The notes under the pieces are model-generated. The model ran no database searches. It was not told the origin of the DNA and saw only the letters and a list, made by a program, of their open reading frames with translations. Positions 33,826 through 45,789 of a stretch of 64,000 bases of DNA are shown here, piece by piece. The position numbers and the translations under genes are program-made. Origin of the DNA: Porpolomopsis calyptriformis. Taxonomy: Eukaryota > Basidiomycota > Agaricomycetes > Agaricales > Hygrophoraceae. Numbering within the stretch: the stretch's first letter is position 1; the number at the start of each line of letters is the position of its first letter. The stretch lies in NCBI GenBank assembly GCA_951640195.1, contig OX621164.1:1469098-1533097 (forward strand), in the 5' to 3' direction.

Positions 33826-34726
33826 CTATAACAGTTGCAAAGCGCCCGACACTTCGTTGACCAATTCGACTGGTGCTTGGGTGGCTATATAAGCCAATGG
33901 GAAAAAAAAAGAAAGTGAAAGATCCTTACCAGGACCAATACCGAGCACAACCCTTGAAACATCGGCTGCTTGAGCCTGACCTCTGATCAACGAGCATTGC
34001 GTCGGTGCCATGCATGTGGTCATCTGAAAGGAGAATGGGGACTGACTTATCTTGTATCGATCGCGCACATAGGTTGAGGCTCTTTGCGATTGCCTCAAGT
34101 TCGAGCAGCTGCTCTTCTGACGTGGCTCTCAGCGCAATCTTCGCTTGTCTGTTAGAAGGGCAGACGGGGCCGTAAGTAAATATTGCATACATGGAGCAAA
34201 TTTTAGGAATCACCCTGTTCGTTCCCAATGTTGCACAAGCTGTTTGACCATAAGGCGACGAAATCAGAACGCGATTTATGGCCCACCTTTGGGTTCCTCT
34301 TCATCAAGCTCCTATAACATGCCAGGGTCGCACGTCTTTCGCAGAGGAGAATCAGAACACTCCCAACTTTGGATATGAATTTTCGATGGCTTACCCACAA
34401 CTCAACAAGCACCGTGTTGATATTAGTTTCATAAATCATGCTGGTCCTCGCAAATGAACATACTATGTTGAAATCACCCCCGGCGTCATTTTTAGGTCCG
34501 CGCGAACGATTAGCACGAGTTTACAAGGGCCTATGCCGCTTATTGCAGCGAGGTCGCCGTCTGAGTACTCCTCTTCAGATTCATAATAATCATGGTCTCC
34601 ATTGTCTCCACTTTGAGTTGAACCACGACGTGACCCTAGGTAGAACCCTACACCGAAAGCTGTTGCAGCGATAATCGTAGCAGCCGCCACTTTCAAGAAA
34701 CGATTTTGAGCGAAGGAGGTAAACAT
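33826..34726 (-). CDS. Peptidyl-tRNA hydrolase 2-like protein, catalytic motif missing
   Basis: Pth2 releases peptidyl-tRNA. The start MFTSFAQNRFLKVAAATIIA (34724-34726) gives one N-terminal membrane helix and an acidic linker, as in Pth2. Then CKLVLIVRADLKMTPG, which should continue KIAAQCSHA. It does not: the DNA between MTPG and the next recognisable exon (ATLACYRSLMKRNPK) encodes nothing like it on any splice I could find, and the codon in the His position is CGT (Arg). Later exons look normal: LVQHWERTG, AKIALRATSEEQLLELEA, SIQD, then VSRVVLGIGPG and PVELVNEVSGALQLL. The conserved AGRTQIAAG segment is also altered (KGQAQAADV on the best splice). It may be a pseudogene, a non-catalytic paralogue, or carry an assembly error. 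A complete PTH2 lies at 45790-46650. Confidence 0.7.
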
Positions 34727-34782
34727 TCGGCCAACACCGAATTTCTGCTGCAGCCTCTGTCTCTACCCTCTAATCAATAGCT

Positions 34783-36689
34783 ATGACGGCCCCTGCGGTA
34801 GCGAACGAAGACACAATGGAGCGCTCCCCATTCTCCACTCTTGAGTTATCACAACAAACGAATCAAGCCCTTTCGGATATGGGATTCTCCACGATGACCC
34901 CCGTACAGGCAAAAGCAATTCCTTTGTTATTGGCAGGGAAAGACGTCTTGGGTGCTGCCCGTACGGGATCTGGGAAGACACTAGCATTTCTTATTCCCGC
35001 TATCGAGCTGTTGCATAGGCTCAAATTTAAGCCCATGAACGGTATACTTCTTAAGCAGTTGTCAATGACCGTTCTCATACGCTGTGTTCTATAATACAGG
35101 GACAGGGATTATCATCATATCACCAACCAGAGAGCTTGCCCTGCAGATTTTTGGTGTCGCAAAAGATCTAATGGCCTGTCACTCACAAACATTTGGCATC
35201 GTTATGGGCGGGGCCAATCGGAGAGCGGAAGCAGACAAGCTAGCGAAGGGAGTGAATCTCCTGGTAGCTACCCCAGGTCGATTATTAGATCACCTCGAGG
35301 TATGCACTTCGTCGTCAAAACTCGGTTGTATCTCTTATCAAACGGCTAAGCAGAATACTAAAGGTTTTGTATTTCGCAACTTGAAAGCGCTTGTCATTGA
35401 CGAGGCTGACCGAATATTGGAGATTGGATTCGAGGAGGAGATGAAAAAAATTATCTCTATACTGCCTAATGGTTAGCGTGGATTTCATCCTTTCTGCGAT
35501 TCTTACCCAACAGCACGAATTTGACCCAGATAATCGCCAGTCTATGCTTTTTTCAGCCACTCAGACAACGAGAGTGGCTGATCTAGCGAGAATATCTCTT
35601 CGACCCGGACCTGTTCACGTCGATGTAGACAAGGAAGAGTCCACTAGCACCGTTTCGACATTATCTCAAGGATACGTCGTCTGCCCTTCCGATCGACGTT
35701 TTCTCCTTCTGTTCACCTTCCTCAAGAAACACCTGAAAAAGAAGATAATTGTTTTCTTTTCAAGTTGCAATTCAGTCAAATACCACGGAGAATTGCTAAA
35801 TTATATCGATGTTCCTGTGTTGGATTTACACGTATGTCATTAATTATCATTTACTATTGCCAACCTCTCATAACGACCTACCTTCAGGGTAAACAAAAAC
35901 AACAAAAACGCACCAATACGTTCTTTGAATTCATCAATGCCGAATCCGGAATCCTTCTTTGTACAGATGTCGCTGCTCGTGGATTAGATATTCCCCGGGT
36001 GGACTGGATTATTCAGTATGACCCACCAGACGACCCTCGTGACTATATTCATCGTGTCGGGAGAACAGCTCGAGCGGGAAAGGTAGGCAAGAGCCTACTT
36101 TTTCTACTCGAGAGCGAACTTGGTTTTTTGCGCTATTTGAAAGAAGCAAAGGTTCCCCTAAACGAGTACAGCTTCCCTCCTGATCGGATTGCAAATGTGC
36201 AGAGTCAGGTATGGCAAAAAGTTGTAGTGATGACCGAATTGCTGACGCTGTGAATAGCTAGAAAAATTGCTGCACAAGAATTATTTCCTGCATCAGTCAG
36301 CGCGAGATGCATATCGCTCATGCCTCCAAGCATACGCCTCTTACTCGCTGAAGAGGATATTTGACGTCAACGCTCTGGACTTGGCGAAAGTTGGCAAGGC
36401 GTTTGGATTTGCTGTGCCACCTCGGGTGAATGTTAACATGGGTGGCGGAAAGGGTGGGACAGGGAAGAGTGGGAAGAAAAGACGGCGAGACGAACAGGAA
36501 GAAGATGACGAAGACGAAGATGTCGGAGGTGTTCTGGACGAGGACGACACCCCGGTGCAAAATGACATGAGAGAGACGTCAAAGCAGAAGAGAATGGAGG
36601 TTCTGGGACGAAAAAAGGTGAAGAAGGAAGTTTATAGAAAAGGCCAGAATCGACAGAGAATGGCTTCGAGTGCTCAATGGAGTCGGTAA
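34783..36689 (+). CDS. HAS1: DEAD-box ATP-dependent RNA helicase Has1
   Basis: Nucleolar helicase acting in both 40S and 60S maturation. The N-terminus is short; Q motif [19 protein letters not shown]; motif [10 protein letters not shown]; Ia [14 protein letters not shown] motif; Ib [108 protein letters not shown]. All catalytic motifs are intact. The C-terminus carries the Has1-specific [20 protein letters not shown] and VNVN, then an acidic/basic tail ending SSAQWSR. Six exons or so; the intron after PMNG precedes [12 protein letters not shown]. Divergent from the PTH2-like gene across 56 bp. Confidence 0.96.
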
Positions 36690-36841
36690 ATGGCTATGTT
36701 ACAGAACGTCTGTTCTAGCATACTACTATGGGGCTCAGGCACGTGGTGTGGTGTTACGACACGTTGAAAAGGGCCTGCCCTTGAGAGCACCCATCTCAAC
36801 TTGCACCAAAGCCCATCCTTCAACCTAATAATCGTATCGAT

Positions 36842-38004
36842 ATGGCTACAGCTCAGGTGCGCCTGCTGTAATAATTCCGTGTACACGAAACCGACGGCTT
36901 CTTTGTGCAGCATTATATATGGGCATCTGGCCATTTTATTCTATTGATCTTTGCGACTCGTTTTTTCTTTGCCTATCTGCTGTTCAAGTCCCCTCCTCCG
37001 ATGGGGTACAAAGGTGCCGGGTTTCCAGCTCAGAAAGCATACTGCAGCCTAATTTTGCATTCTCAGTTAGCTTCACGGGTGCACTCGTAAGCTATGCAAT
37101 TGTATGCCAGTGAGTCGCACTCTTCACCACTTTGTGGAAGCATAACATCACCGTCCTGTCCCCAGCAAATCCATCGGGGTATGTTGTTTTTACACCTTGA
37201 AACCACATTCGCAGCTTATGCCCGCGAAATTCCAGACCGTTCAACCTAATTTTGCTTTTGTGAGACGAGCGCTGCTTGATGAAGTAAGGAAGTGAAGCGT
37301 TTCCCGAAAGTATCCTCATTATTTTTCGCAGAACGTTCAATATTTTCTATTGGCTTTCTTCTGGTGGAGCTCTACGCCGATTGCCAGTGCGTTGATGCGG
37401 TAATCTTTGAACCACATAATTCTTTAACTTTCTTTTGCAGTTGCATTGCTTCCATACATGATGTTCTCGCTATTCCACGCTCTCACGTTTACTCGGACGA
37501 CTTTGATGCCTCAATTCCTCGCACCAGGGCCCCCCACAAGTGCAGGGGGACCCCCTCAGCCCCACCCAATGGCTAAACGGTTACAAGTTTTGGTGAAAAG
37601 TACGTGTTTACCCTCTCTGGGTCTTACAGCCCTTAGTTCTAACGTTGTGCAAAGCCTACTATGACCCAGCCATGAAAGTGGTTGCGTACATTGAACTGAT
37701 CATCTTCGTTCGCGTCTTGCTTGGCACCATCACACTCCAAAATTCCCTTCTTTCGCTGATTGTTTTTACACACTTCTTGCGCCAGCGATATTACCAGTCT
37801 GCTTTCACCCGTAACGCTTTTGCATACACCAGCGGACACATTGACCGCTACCTGAGCCGTCCTGGCAAACCGCCTGTCCTTCTTACCGTATGGGATAAGA
37901 CAAAAATTCTCGTCCACAGATGGGCTGGAAGTACGCTCGAGCCTCGAAATGCTGGTGCTGGTGCTGGTGCTGGTGCAGGTGCAGGGGCCGCTCCTCGGAG
38001 GTGA
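36842..38004 (+). CDS. POM33: TMEM33/POM33 family ER and nuclear-pore membrane protein
   Basis: Multi-pass membrane protein of the ER and nuclear envelope; yeast Pom33 aids nuclear-pore distribution (family knowledge). Exon 1 is 15 nt (MATAQ, 36842-36856). It joins HYIWASGHFILLIFATRFFF, AYLLFKSPPPMGYK, then VSFTGALVSYAIV. Further exons give NVQYFLLAFFW, then LLPYMMFSLFHALTFTRTTL and MPQFLAPGPP. Then YYDPAMKVVAYIELIIFVRV, LLGTITLQNSLLSLIVF and THFLRQRYYQSAFTR. The C-terminus ends in a short Ala-Gly repeat. The SLFHALTFTRT and RQRYYQS motifs are typical of the family. About seven exons, same strand as HAS1 (153 bp downstream). Confidence 0.88.
37951..37989 (+). repeat. GGTGCT/GGTGCA hexamer repeat in POM33 coding sequence
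   Basis: About six tandem GGTGCT or GGTGCA units encode Gly-Ala dipeptides at the very C-terminus of the TMEM33/POM33 protein. The unit number is probably variable between strains (inference). Confidence 0.8.
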
Positions 38005-38203
38005 TGAGGGCGTAATGGTTTTCGGTATATTTCTTGCTATTGCTAAGAATACTGTCGCAGAATTAGATGGCAATCGGAACCTTGAGAATGGGTTGTTGTA
38101 TTTTCTACTTGGTCAACGCCACCAAGAACAAGCGCGGACAAACAGAGGGTGATCTTTGCCCGACGCTTCGTTCTGCAGGACACGAACAGCCTCCAGGTGT
38201 TCC

Positions 38204-40698
38204 ATGTCCCGTATCCCAGTAGCGTCTCTTTCTCCTTCTCAAAATCGTGTTTCCGGCGCCAGCCCAGTCCCCTTTCCTGGAGAACGAGCGTCTTCTCCCC
38301 TCCCCGCAAGTCGCCAAATTCACCACACGACGCCATCCGTATCAATGTCTTCGCTCTCCGGACTTCAGGGGTCCGTCTCAGAGACGAGACGGAAGCAGTC
38401 CAAGAAAGACGAGGTGGGTGTTCGAATTTGACGAGAGTGTGTTTTAGAACATTGCCGCGGCCCGCCCGGTACTGTCATGCATCGCAGTATCATTAACGCG
38501 TTTTTTTCAATTGCATTCAACTCCCGTTTGAAAGAAGCTATTGATAATCATCACCCAAATCACCGCAGGCAATACGCCGAAAAATTGAATCTGAACTTTC
38601 AAGAAAACGAACGATCTCTACCACCCATGGTCCGCCTGGATACAATAAACGCGGAAGCAAACCTACACTTTCTAAAGGCACTGTTGCTGCTCTCAAGCCA
38701 AGCCCTGCACTAACCGTCCCAGAGAATATCACCGTCTCTGAAGCCAGTCAATTATGTGCAGCCAAGAGGACCGATTGCGTGCTCGTTGTAGACGACGAGG
38801 AGGGACTTAGTGGTATATTTACCGCGAAGGATTTGGCTTATCGGGTTCGCTCCCTCGTCGTCCCAGATGCTGGACGATTAATAGACGCCCTTGTTAGGTC
38901 ACAGCAGATGGACTTGATCCACATACCACACCCGTGCATCAAATTATGACACGGAATCCTATGGTTACTCGTGATTCCACCAGTGCAACAGAAGCGCTGC
39001 AATTAATGGTCTCTAGACATTTCAGACATCTGGTGAGTTTTATTCATTTGCTTGTCGCCCCTCGAATATGATGTTATCACAATGTTAGCCTGTCTGCAAT
39101 GAAGAAGGAAATGTCGTTGGCCTTCTCGACATTACCAAAGTCTTTCACGATGCTTTAGGGAAGCTCGAACGCAGTTCTTCTGCTTCAGAGAAACTCTACA
39201 GCGCCTTGGCCGGTGTACAATCCGAACTCGGCACTGGAATGGGATCGAGTCCCCAAGCCGCAGCTATGCTTGCATATGTTGATGCTCTGCGCGAAAAGAC
39301 CGCGTTGCCGGATCTGACAACCGTCATGGATGTGCGCACTCAACCCGCGACAGTTGGACCCAAAACCAGTGTCAGAGATGTTGCAAAACTCATGAAGGAA
39401 CGCCGGACAACGGCTGTCTGCGTCATGGAAGGAAATATCCCTCCAACACCAGGTGCAGGACCGCCACCCAAAATTGCGGGCATCTTCACGAGCAAGGATG
39501 TTGTCTTGCGTGTAATCGCTGCTGGCCTGGATGCCAACAGGTGCGGTGTCGTGAGGGTTATGACACCTCATCCTGACATGGCCCCTCCCACTATGACCAT
39601 TCATGATGCTCTCAAGAAAATGCACAGTATGTCTGATAACGTGTTCCCTTTTCACGCCGACTGAGTGCTTGTAGACGGTCATTACCTCAACCTGCCGGTC
39701 GTTGAGAATGACGGCCGATTGGTTGCAATCGTGGATGTACTCACGCTTACCTATGCGACGCTGGAGCAGGTCTGAAAAGTTTACTACGTATATTTTCCGT
39801 ACTCACTCTGCGTTGATAGATGAACGCTATGAGTGCGGAAACCTCTGGCCAAACTGCGGAAACAGACGGCGGACCCATGTGGGGTCGCTTCTTTGACTCG
39901 ATCGGGCAGGAAGATACCGAGTCTGTCATGTCAGGCTCCCACCATCTGGCCGACCAGCCTTCGCCGAACCCTCGCTTGCCACAATCTCCGCATTCTGAAG
40001 TACATCCCGACGACTCTGCATCTGTCGGCGATGACGACCCTGCGTCTGCCCTAGAAAGTTATCCTCGAAAAAAAGGCGTTTCGGTGCCCTCTGTCACGGG
40101 TCCTGTTCCAGTTCCTCTGGATGATGGGACATACGTGTTCAAATTCCACACACCCAGTGGAAGGACTCACAGGTTCCAGGCTCGCCATGACGACGTCGAG
40201 CATTTGAGGGACATCGTTTCAGGGAAATTGTCGACCGACCCCTTCTTTACTGAATGGGTGCCATTGAACGAGTCGGACGCGCGACCGGACCCTCTAGACT
40301 TTCAATTATCATATACTGATGCAGATGGTGATAGTGTTCTTATTACATCAGGACATGATGTTACGGACGCAGTGAAGATTGCTCGAGCGGCTGGTGTGGA
40401 CCGCGTTGTTTTGGTCGTTCAAGGGGGGAAAGGGTGGAAAGAGACGTCTGAAAAGAAAAATGAGGCGCGTTTAGCCGTTGCAACAACCCCTCCTACAGAA
40501 GAACCCAAAGCATTGGATAGTGCTGAACCTATTTCCGCGAAGAACGTATCGATGACACCTTCTCCTGGCCTTCGCTCGGGACCTGACGATGTGATGGGCA
40601 TCCCGAAGGATTTGCTTTTACCCGCCAGCATCGGTGCGTTGGCTGTGGTGATTATTGGCGTGTTCGCCATCTCTCGCTTCACATCATCGAGGTACTAG
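38204..40698 (+). CDS. Four-CBS and PB1 domain membrane-anchored protein
   Basis: Probable nucleotide-sensing regulator; fungal relatives include S. pombe Mug70. The start MSRIPVASLSPSQNRVSG (38204) leads a Ser/Pro-rich region and an AIRRKIESELSRKR helix after the first intron. CBS1: ITVSEASQLCAAKRTDCVLV, LSGIFTAKDLAYRVTADGLD. CBS2: VTRDSTSATEALQLMVSRHF, VVGLLDITKVFHDAL. CBS3: DVRTQPATVGPKTSVRDVAK, GIFTSKDVVLRVIAAGLD. CBS4: MTIHDALKKMH, then GHYLNLPVVENDGRLVAIVD. The PB1 domain begins DGTYVFKFHTPSGRTHRFQ. A C-terminal membrane helix, ASIGALAVVIIGVFAI, is followed by only a few residues, so it looks tail-anchored. About seven exons. Ligands and partner are unknown. Confidence 0.9.
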
Positions 40699-40855
40699 GC
40701 TATTCCTGCTCGAGATGTAATCGTACGATTATCTTCGCTAGTCGGAACCCCACAAAATTTCTTCTTCCCTATCTGTCGCGGAATCATTGCAGACCGTAGA
40801 GTAAATATAATCCTTAGCTCCAAAAATGCTCTTTATGGTAAAATGGCCAAGTAGT

Positions 40856-40861
40856 CACGTG
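40856..40861. promoter_or_regulatory. CACGTG E-box upstream of SGF11
   Basis: Perfect palindromic E-box 61 bp before the SGF11 ATG. Similar boxes lie upstream of the G-patch gene and the Mpv17 gene. Binding is inferred only. Confidence 0.35.
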
Positions 40862-40921
40862 CGTTTCGTTAAGATAATGAGCTGGGTTGAAAGGTAACAT
40901 CATAGACCAGCCACTGCGAAA

Positions 40922-42473
40922 ATGGTGTCGAAATCAGAACGAGAAAGCATTATCTCGGCCTTGGTGGGTATTTCCTGTTCACCTTTTGGCTTATTCCTGA
41001 ACCAGACTAGGCGTCTACAATTTTCTCTGCTATGTTAGATGACGTCGTCTTAGACGCTGCCCTACAATCCCATCATGAAATTACACGCAGCAGAGCGATT
41101 TGCCACGTGTGCAACACTCGGTACGCCATGTGCGCATGAACATCTTTAAAGTTGCTGAAAGACCCTTGCTCCCTTAGCTGTGGCTTGGGTATGACTTTAG
41201 ATCTTCCTGTAAATATATGGAGTTTCACGCCCGCCTTTCTGTTGACAAAGGCCATGTTCCTGGCCCTTCAAATTTTGTGTCTCAAGCTGTCCCACCGCCA
41301 TCAAGACCGACAACCCCCGCGTTAGAACCAAAAACTGCAGGCACTAGCACCCCGACAAGTATCAAGACTGATGGAACCATATATCTCAACTGCGTAAACT
41401 GCGGTCGACCCGTAGGTACCATTGTACCCCTCCCTAGTTCTCTTTTTATCTTCACACTAGGTGTCCTCAAACCGCTATGCCCTCCATCTTAGTTCCTGCC
41501 TGGGAATTGGAACCGGTACGCGAAGGGGGGCAGCACGAAGTATCCACACCAAACCGAAGTTGTCACAATCATGCGTACATGATTTCTTTCTTGCTGATGA
41601 ACCTTGTGTAGCAACTCCTCAGAAGGGGGTAGATCAGATTCTCCGTCAGAAAGTGGAAATATATCAGACAGCTCTAAAGAGAAGGGAAAATCGAAGAGTA
41701 AGCTTGCAGGTACCTCATGAATATCTCATTTTCATGTTCCGTTGATAACTGTTCTTTCATCGCAGACGAAGCAGAGTTTAACTTGAAACGCAAGCGGGTG
41801 AATGTAGTAGCATATTGAAATTTGCGGTTACTAAATCTCACTGCTTCAATACAGCCGGGCTCCCCCCAACTTTCGCCGCTTAAAAAGCAGAAAAAACAAA
41901 AGGCGCCTGGTATGTGTACAAGACAATTTGAATCATCCGAGCTGACGAATTTGCTTAGCCTCACCAGTTGCCCGCCTCAAGACAGACCCTGATGTCCCCG
42001 GACACTCAAGTACTGTATGTCAATCGACTTGGACCCACGTTTACTATCTGAATCCCTCATCTCCTTAGCCGCATCCCTCCACATCCCAGTCGAAAGTTCC
42101 TTCGAAACTGCGCGAATCATCATCCTTCATGGAACGTGAAAGGTCCTCCTCCCCCTCTTCCCCCTCCCCCTCACCGGACATTCCGCTTGCTCCAACGCCT
42201 ATTCCAATATCTTCCGCTCTCTCGATCCATAGTCCTCTAACAACTCCGGCCAATGGGGTGGGAAAGAAAAAGAAAGGTAAAGCAGCGGGTGGCCCGCCTA
42301 AGCGTCCGAGTCCCCCGCGACCTCCTCCTCCTCTCGTAAGAGTACCTGAACCTGAATACCTTGTTGGTGAGTCTGACTTACATATATATGGTTCCTTTCC
42401 AACACCGAGATGAATTGTAGATGTTGAAGGCGAAGAGACTGGATCATCCACTGATACTGCCCCTAGTCCTTAA
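40922..42473 (+). CDS. SGF11: SAGA deubiquitinase module subunit Sgf11
   Basis: Sgf11 tethers the H2B deubiquitinase Ubp8 within SAGA and contacts the nucleosome acidic patch through its zinc finger (family knowledge). The start MVSKSERESIISAL (40922) is spliced to ASTIFSAMLDDVVLDAALQS, HHEITRSRAICHVCNTR, the N-terminal helix that packs on Ubp8. After a linker comes TIYLNCVNCGRP, spliced to SSNRYALHLSSCLGIGTGTR, a C2HC finger with Cys-x2-Cys ... His-x3-Cys complete, then RGAARS. The C-terminal half is long and low-complexity (Ser/Pro runs, KKKKGKAAGG) and ends TGSSTDTAPSP at TAA 42471-42473. At least seven exons. CACGTG at 40856-40861 lies 61 bp upstream of the start. Confidence 0.9.
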
Positions 42474-42611
42474 AATCACACATAACAGGAAGTTTTTATG
42501 AGTCACATTTGTATCACAGACGTCTTTCGATTGCACCACTAATGGCACGCATGTATCTCCTCTACGAAGAGCCCTCAAATGGAATAAAGGAATAAGCATT
42601 GATGGAATTCA

Positions 42612-45232
42612 TCATTGTCCTGACGTACGCAACGGCGCCTTCGATGGAAATAATCCCCACAAGCAGAATAAGGCAGCGGCTTGCGCAACTGTAACATAAG
42701 TGAGGATGTGCGGACCTTGGATGTTGGATATCGTGCCGGTTATGAAGGGGAAGAATGCTGTGGGTGTTCAAATTGTCAAAGACATCAAGGAAAGAAGTGG
42801 ACTAAAGCTGACCGCTTCCGAAACTTGCAAAAGCCGAACTGCGGAGAATGTAAGTGAGTATCAAGGCGGGGATCTGAAAGAAACGGGACTACATGATTGC
42901 CATAGAGACCAACTGAACATCTGTAGGCAAAATGTCATTGGCCATTCTTAGCGTACCAGGAAAGAGGGGTCCAGAAAGAAAGCCGACGACAGCAGTGGAG
43001 AATGCATTCTCCACGTTCGAGTTGACGAACCAGATAAGAAGCTGCATGACGATCATAATTCCTGGAATGAGTTGGAAGACTGAGTTTAGGCTATAGTGAC
43101 GTGCAAGCCAAACAAACCACTAAGATCGAGGTTAAATGAAATCGGAAATAAGGTAAGGAAAGACTCACATGCAAGCTTGGATGATGTACTTCCTCTGAGT
43201 GAAATTCAGGCTGAAGCAGGAAGAGAGCGCCCGTTAGAACGGCATTTAATGTAGGAGAGGTGTGTGCCCTACGAGGGGGTATAATAGCCCCAAATGAAAC
43301 GACTGATGGCCTGACCAGCCCAAAACCCACTTGTCACATAACCGACGGTATTCGGGTTTGCATGCTATCATATAATATGATGAGCATCTGGTGAACTATC
43401 GATAATACGTGGGCACCTACTCTTGTGACCAGAAGATATGTCGCCATCTGCATCTCGGTTAGGGGGAATCAGTAGAATTCGCCAGATACGTGAATCGAAC
43501 TGACAAAGCCTTGTGTTGTGGTCTCGCTGGATGCATGGACAACGAAGGTGAGATAGGTCCTGTCGCAACTCTTGACATGAACAAACCTTCCACTCTGAAT
43601 CCAGCTATACATGGAAAGGGCCCACTGGTAGGGCATGCAGAATGTACGCTTAAGAGCTGATCCTGATATTAGAGAGAGAAAGAACCCAATTAGGAGACAT
43701 TGAACTCGCTGTCTTTTGGAGGAGGTGCATCTAGAAGAGATATAGAAGACGGCGTTTCTCCACCCGCCAATGGCAGTTCTGATTTAAAAACAGCCGCAAA
43801 GTTATCGCCACGGCTTAAGGAGCTGGAGAGTTGCAAAGCAGCCTGCAGATCGCTCTTGAATTCTGCAAGAGTTGGTCGGAACGCATACGTGAGAAAGCAT
43901 ATGTTCATCGCCGAGATAATAAGAGACCCAGAATAAAAGTGTGGCCAAGGAATCCCCTTCGCGATAAGAGTCTGGCAGACAAATGGGGAAGCAAATGCGC
44001 CAATACCTTGGAAAAACCAAGAACAGAAGAATGTTATTTCAAAAAGCCCAGGGGAGGACAAGTGACGCACTCCAGAATCCGAAAAGAGGGCCGAGACATT
44101 TTTTCGGCGTCGATGCAACGTAAGCATTCCTGACAACAATCAATTTCGGGTATACGAGCATATAACAAAGCGAAATGTTTACAAGGTGGCTGCATGCAAC
44201 GATTAGTGATAAACAAGAATCACCAAGTAATTACTCACAAGTCAAGTACGCGCGTGCGAGTGCAGCAACACTGTAGGCTAAAAGAATAATGGCGTAATCG
44301 CATTTGATACTCATGAGCATAAAATATCCAGCATGTAACATGCCAGCCAGGACCAAAGTCAAAAATCTAGCCTGAGAAACTGAATGTCCGGTTGCGCCAC
44401 AGGTTTTGAAGGACGAAGATCGGCAAAAGAGGCGAGTAATAAGGGGGAAAGCAGGAAAAATTGACCTGTTGGTAGAGGCAAGATAGAAACGACCCAAAAT
44501 TTTCATAACGCGTTCTATAAGAAGTGTTCCAATGGCAAACCTGAGAAAATATAGAGGTTGGCTCAAAAATGCAACGGTATAACACTACATACCCAAGGCT
44601 ACCAGCAGCGAATAGCAATGACGAGGTCATATAATTCAATTTGAAGTCGGCTTCAAAATCTGCGAGGGTATTTAGTTACCATTTCCTACATCCGAGGCGG
44701 GCGGTGCATACATGGCAAAATGGCACCCGTTACTAATGAAAAATGTCAACTGGATGGAAAACAGAATAAAAAATATCAAGGACAGACTTCCGTCTCCCCA
44801 TCCACAAAGGAAGTAGGCAAAGAAAGCACTGAAAAGACGCCGCCTCATGGGATTATATTCGGCGTATGCGGTTGTAACGACATCCCCCATCAACGAGTTC
44901 TCTTGGCTACTCAAAGCGGCAGGGAGGGATGGTCGGGTGAAATTTGCGGCAGAAGTAGGAGAGGCGAAGCAGGGCATAGAGAGGCAAGTAGAATCGCCGG
45001 GCAGATGTGCATCGGACGGTGTTGAGATGGGTGGGACATAGGTGTGAGGCACGAGAGGGTGAGAACCTGGTTCGTCCGGTAGATCATCAGCAATAGCACA
45101 GTCCTCAAAGTCGGCGGGACGTTCATCTGACAAAAGTCGAGGAAGTGAATCAAGGAGACGAAACGAGCTTCGTCGCCTGACTCGCAAAGAGTTGCATTCC
45201 ACAGTTGACGGCTGAAGGAGGATGGAAGTCAT
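42612..45232 (-). CDS. Major facilitator superfamily transporter (Bsc6-like)
   Basis: Multi-pass plasma-membrane or organelle transporter. A cytosolic N-terminus of about 120 aa precedes RRRLFSAFFAYFLCGWGDG. Membrane segments follow: LNYMTSSLLFAAGSLG, FAIGTLLIERVMKILGRF, ARFLTLVLAGMLHAGYFMLM, EITFFCSWFFQGIGAFASPF, a loop, then GYVTSGFWAGQAISRFIWGY, then LIPGIMIVMQLLIWFVNSNV, ENAFSTAVVGFLSGPLFPGT, LRMANDILP. The end is FPFITGTISNIQGPHILTYV, TVAQAAALFCLWGLFPSK with TGA at 42612-42614. These fit the fungal Bsc6/fucose-permease-like MFS group, whose substrates are mostly unknown. Ten or more exons; exon borders in the middle are uncertain. Convergent with SGF11. Confidence 0.85.
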
Positions 45233-45789
45233 TGTACACCTTTTCGACGGCCACCAGGCGATTTAAATACAAAAATTTGGGGTGGTTATCACACATCGAC
45301 GGAGGACGGCTACTTCCACAACGGCAATAGATCATAATGCAGAATAGGATCCGGTAGACGCCACAAGTTGTCCTAGTGGTGCTAAAGGTCAGCACTACCC
45401 ACGGGAAACAGCCTCGGACCGCAAAACATCACCTGTGCGAAAATCTGGAGGGCCCCTGCTATATAACCATTGGGCCGACAAACGCGTCGTCGAGCAAAAT
45501 ACCAGGTTTGGTAAAATCTCATTAATCATTATCAGGTTGACACGTAACTCATCCTAGATTTCGTGCTCCCCATGACCTGGATGTCCCGACAAGTGGAAAC
45601 TGGACCCTGGCTTGATATCTCTCCGCTTTTACGTCGCACCCCCACGGCAGGTACGATGAAAAGGAATTCCAGAAAAATCGGGAAATCAACATAAGATATC
45701 GGATTCGGGGTATGGTGATATTTAAGAGGAACGTAATAGTTTGGTTTTTAGGGGAGGAGATCATTGTTTGTCTGTGTTGTGATTTTAGC
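45233..45789. promoter_or_regulatory. Divergent promoter region, MFS transporter / PTH2
   Basis: 557 bp between two start codons. No long open frame or clear repeat. It must contain both promoters; I see no motif I can name with confidence. Confidence 0.5.

Noticed and set aside
39185..39682. 165-codon open frame on the - strand
   Set aside because: Antisense to CBS domains 3 and 4, which have clear family motifs on the + strand.
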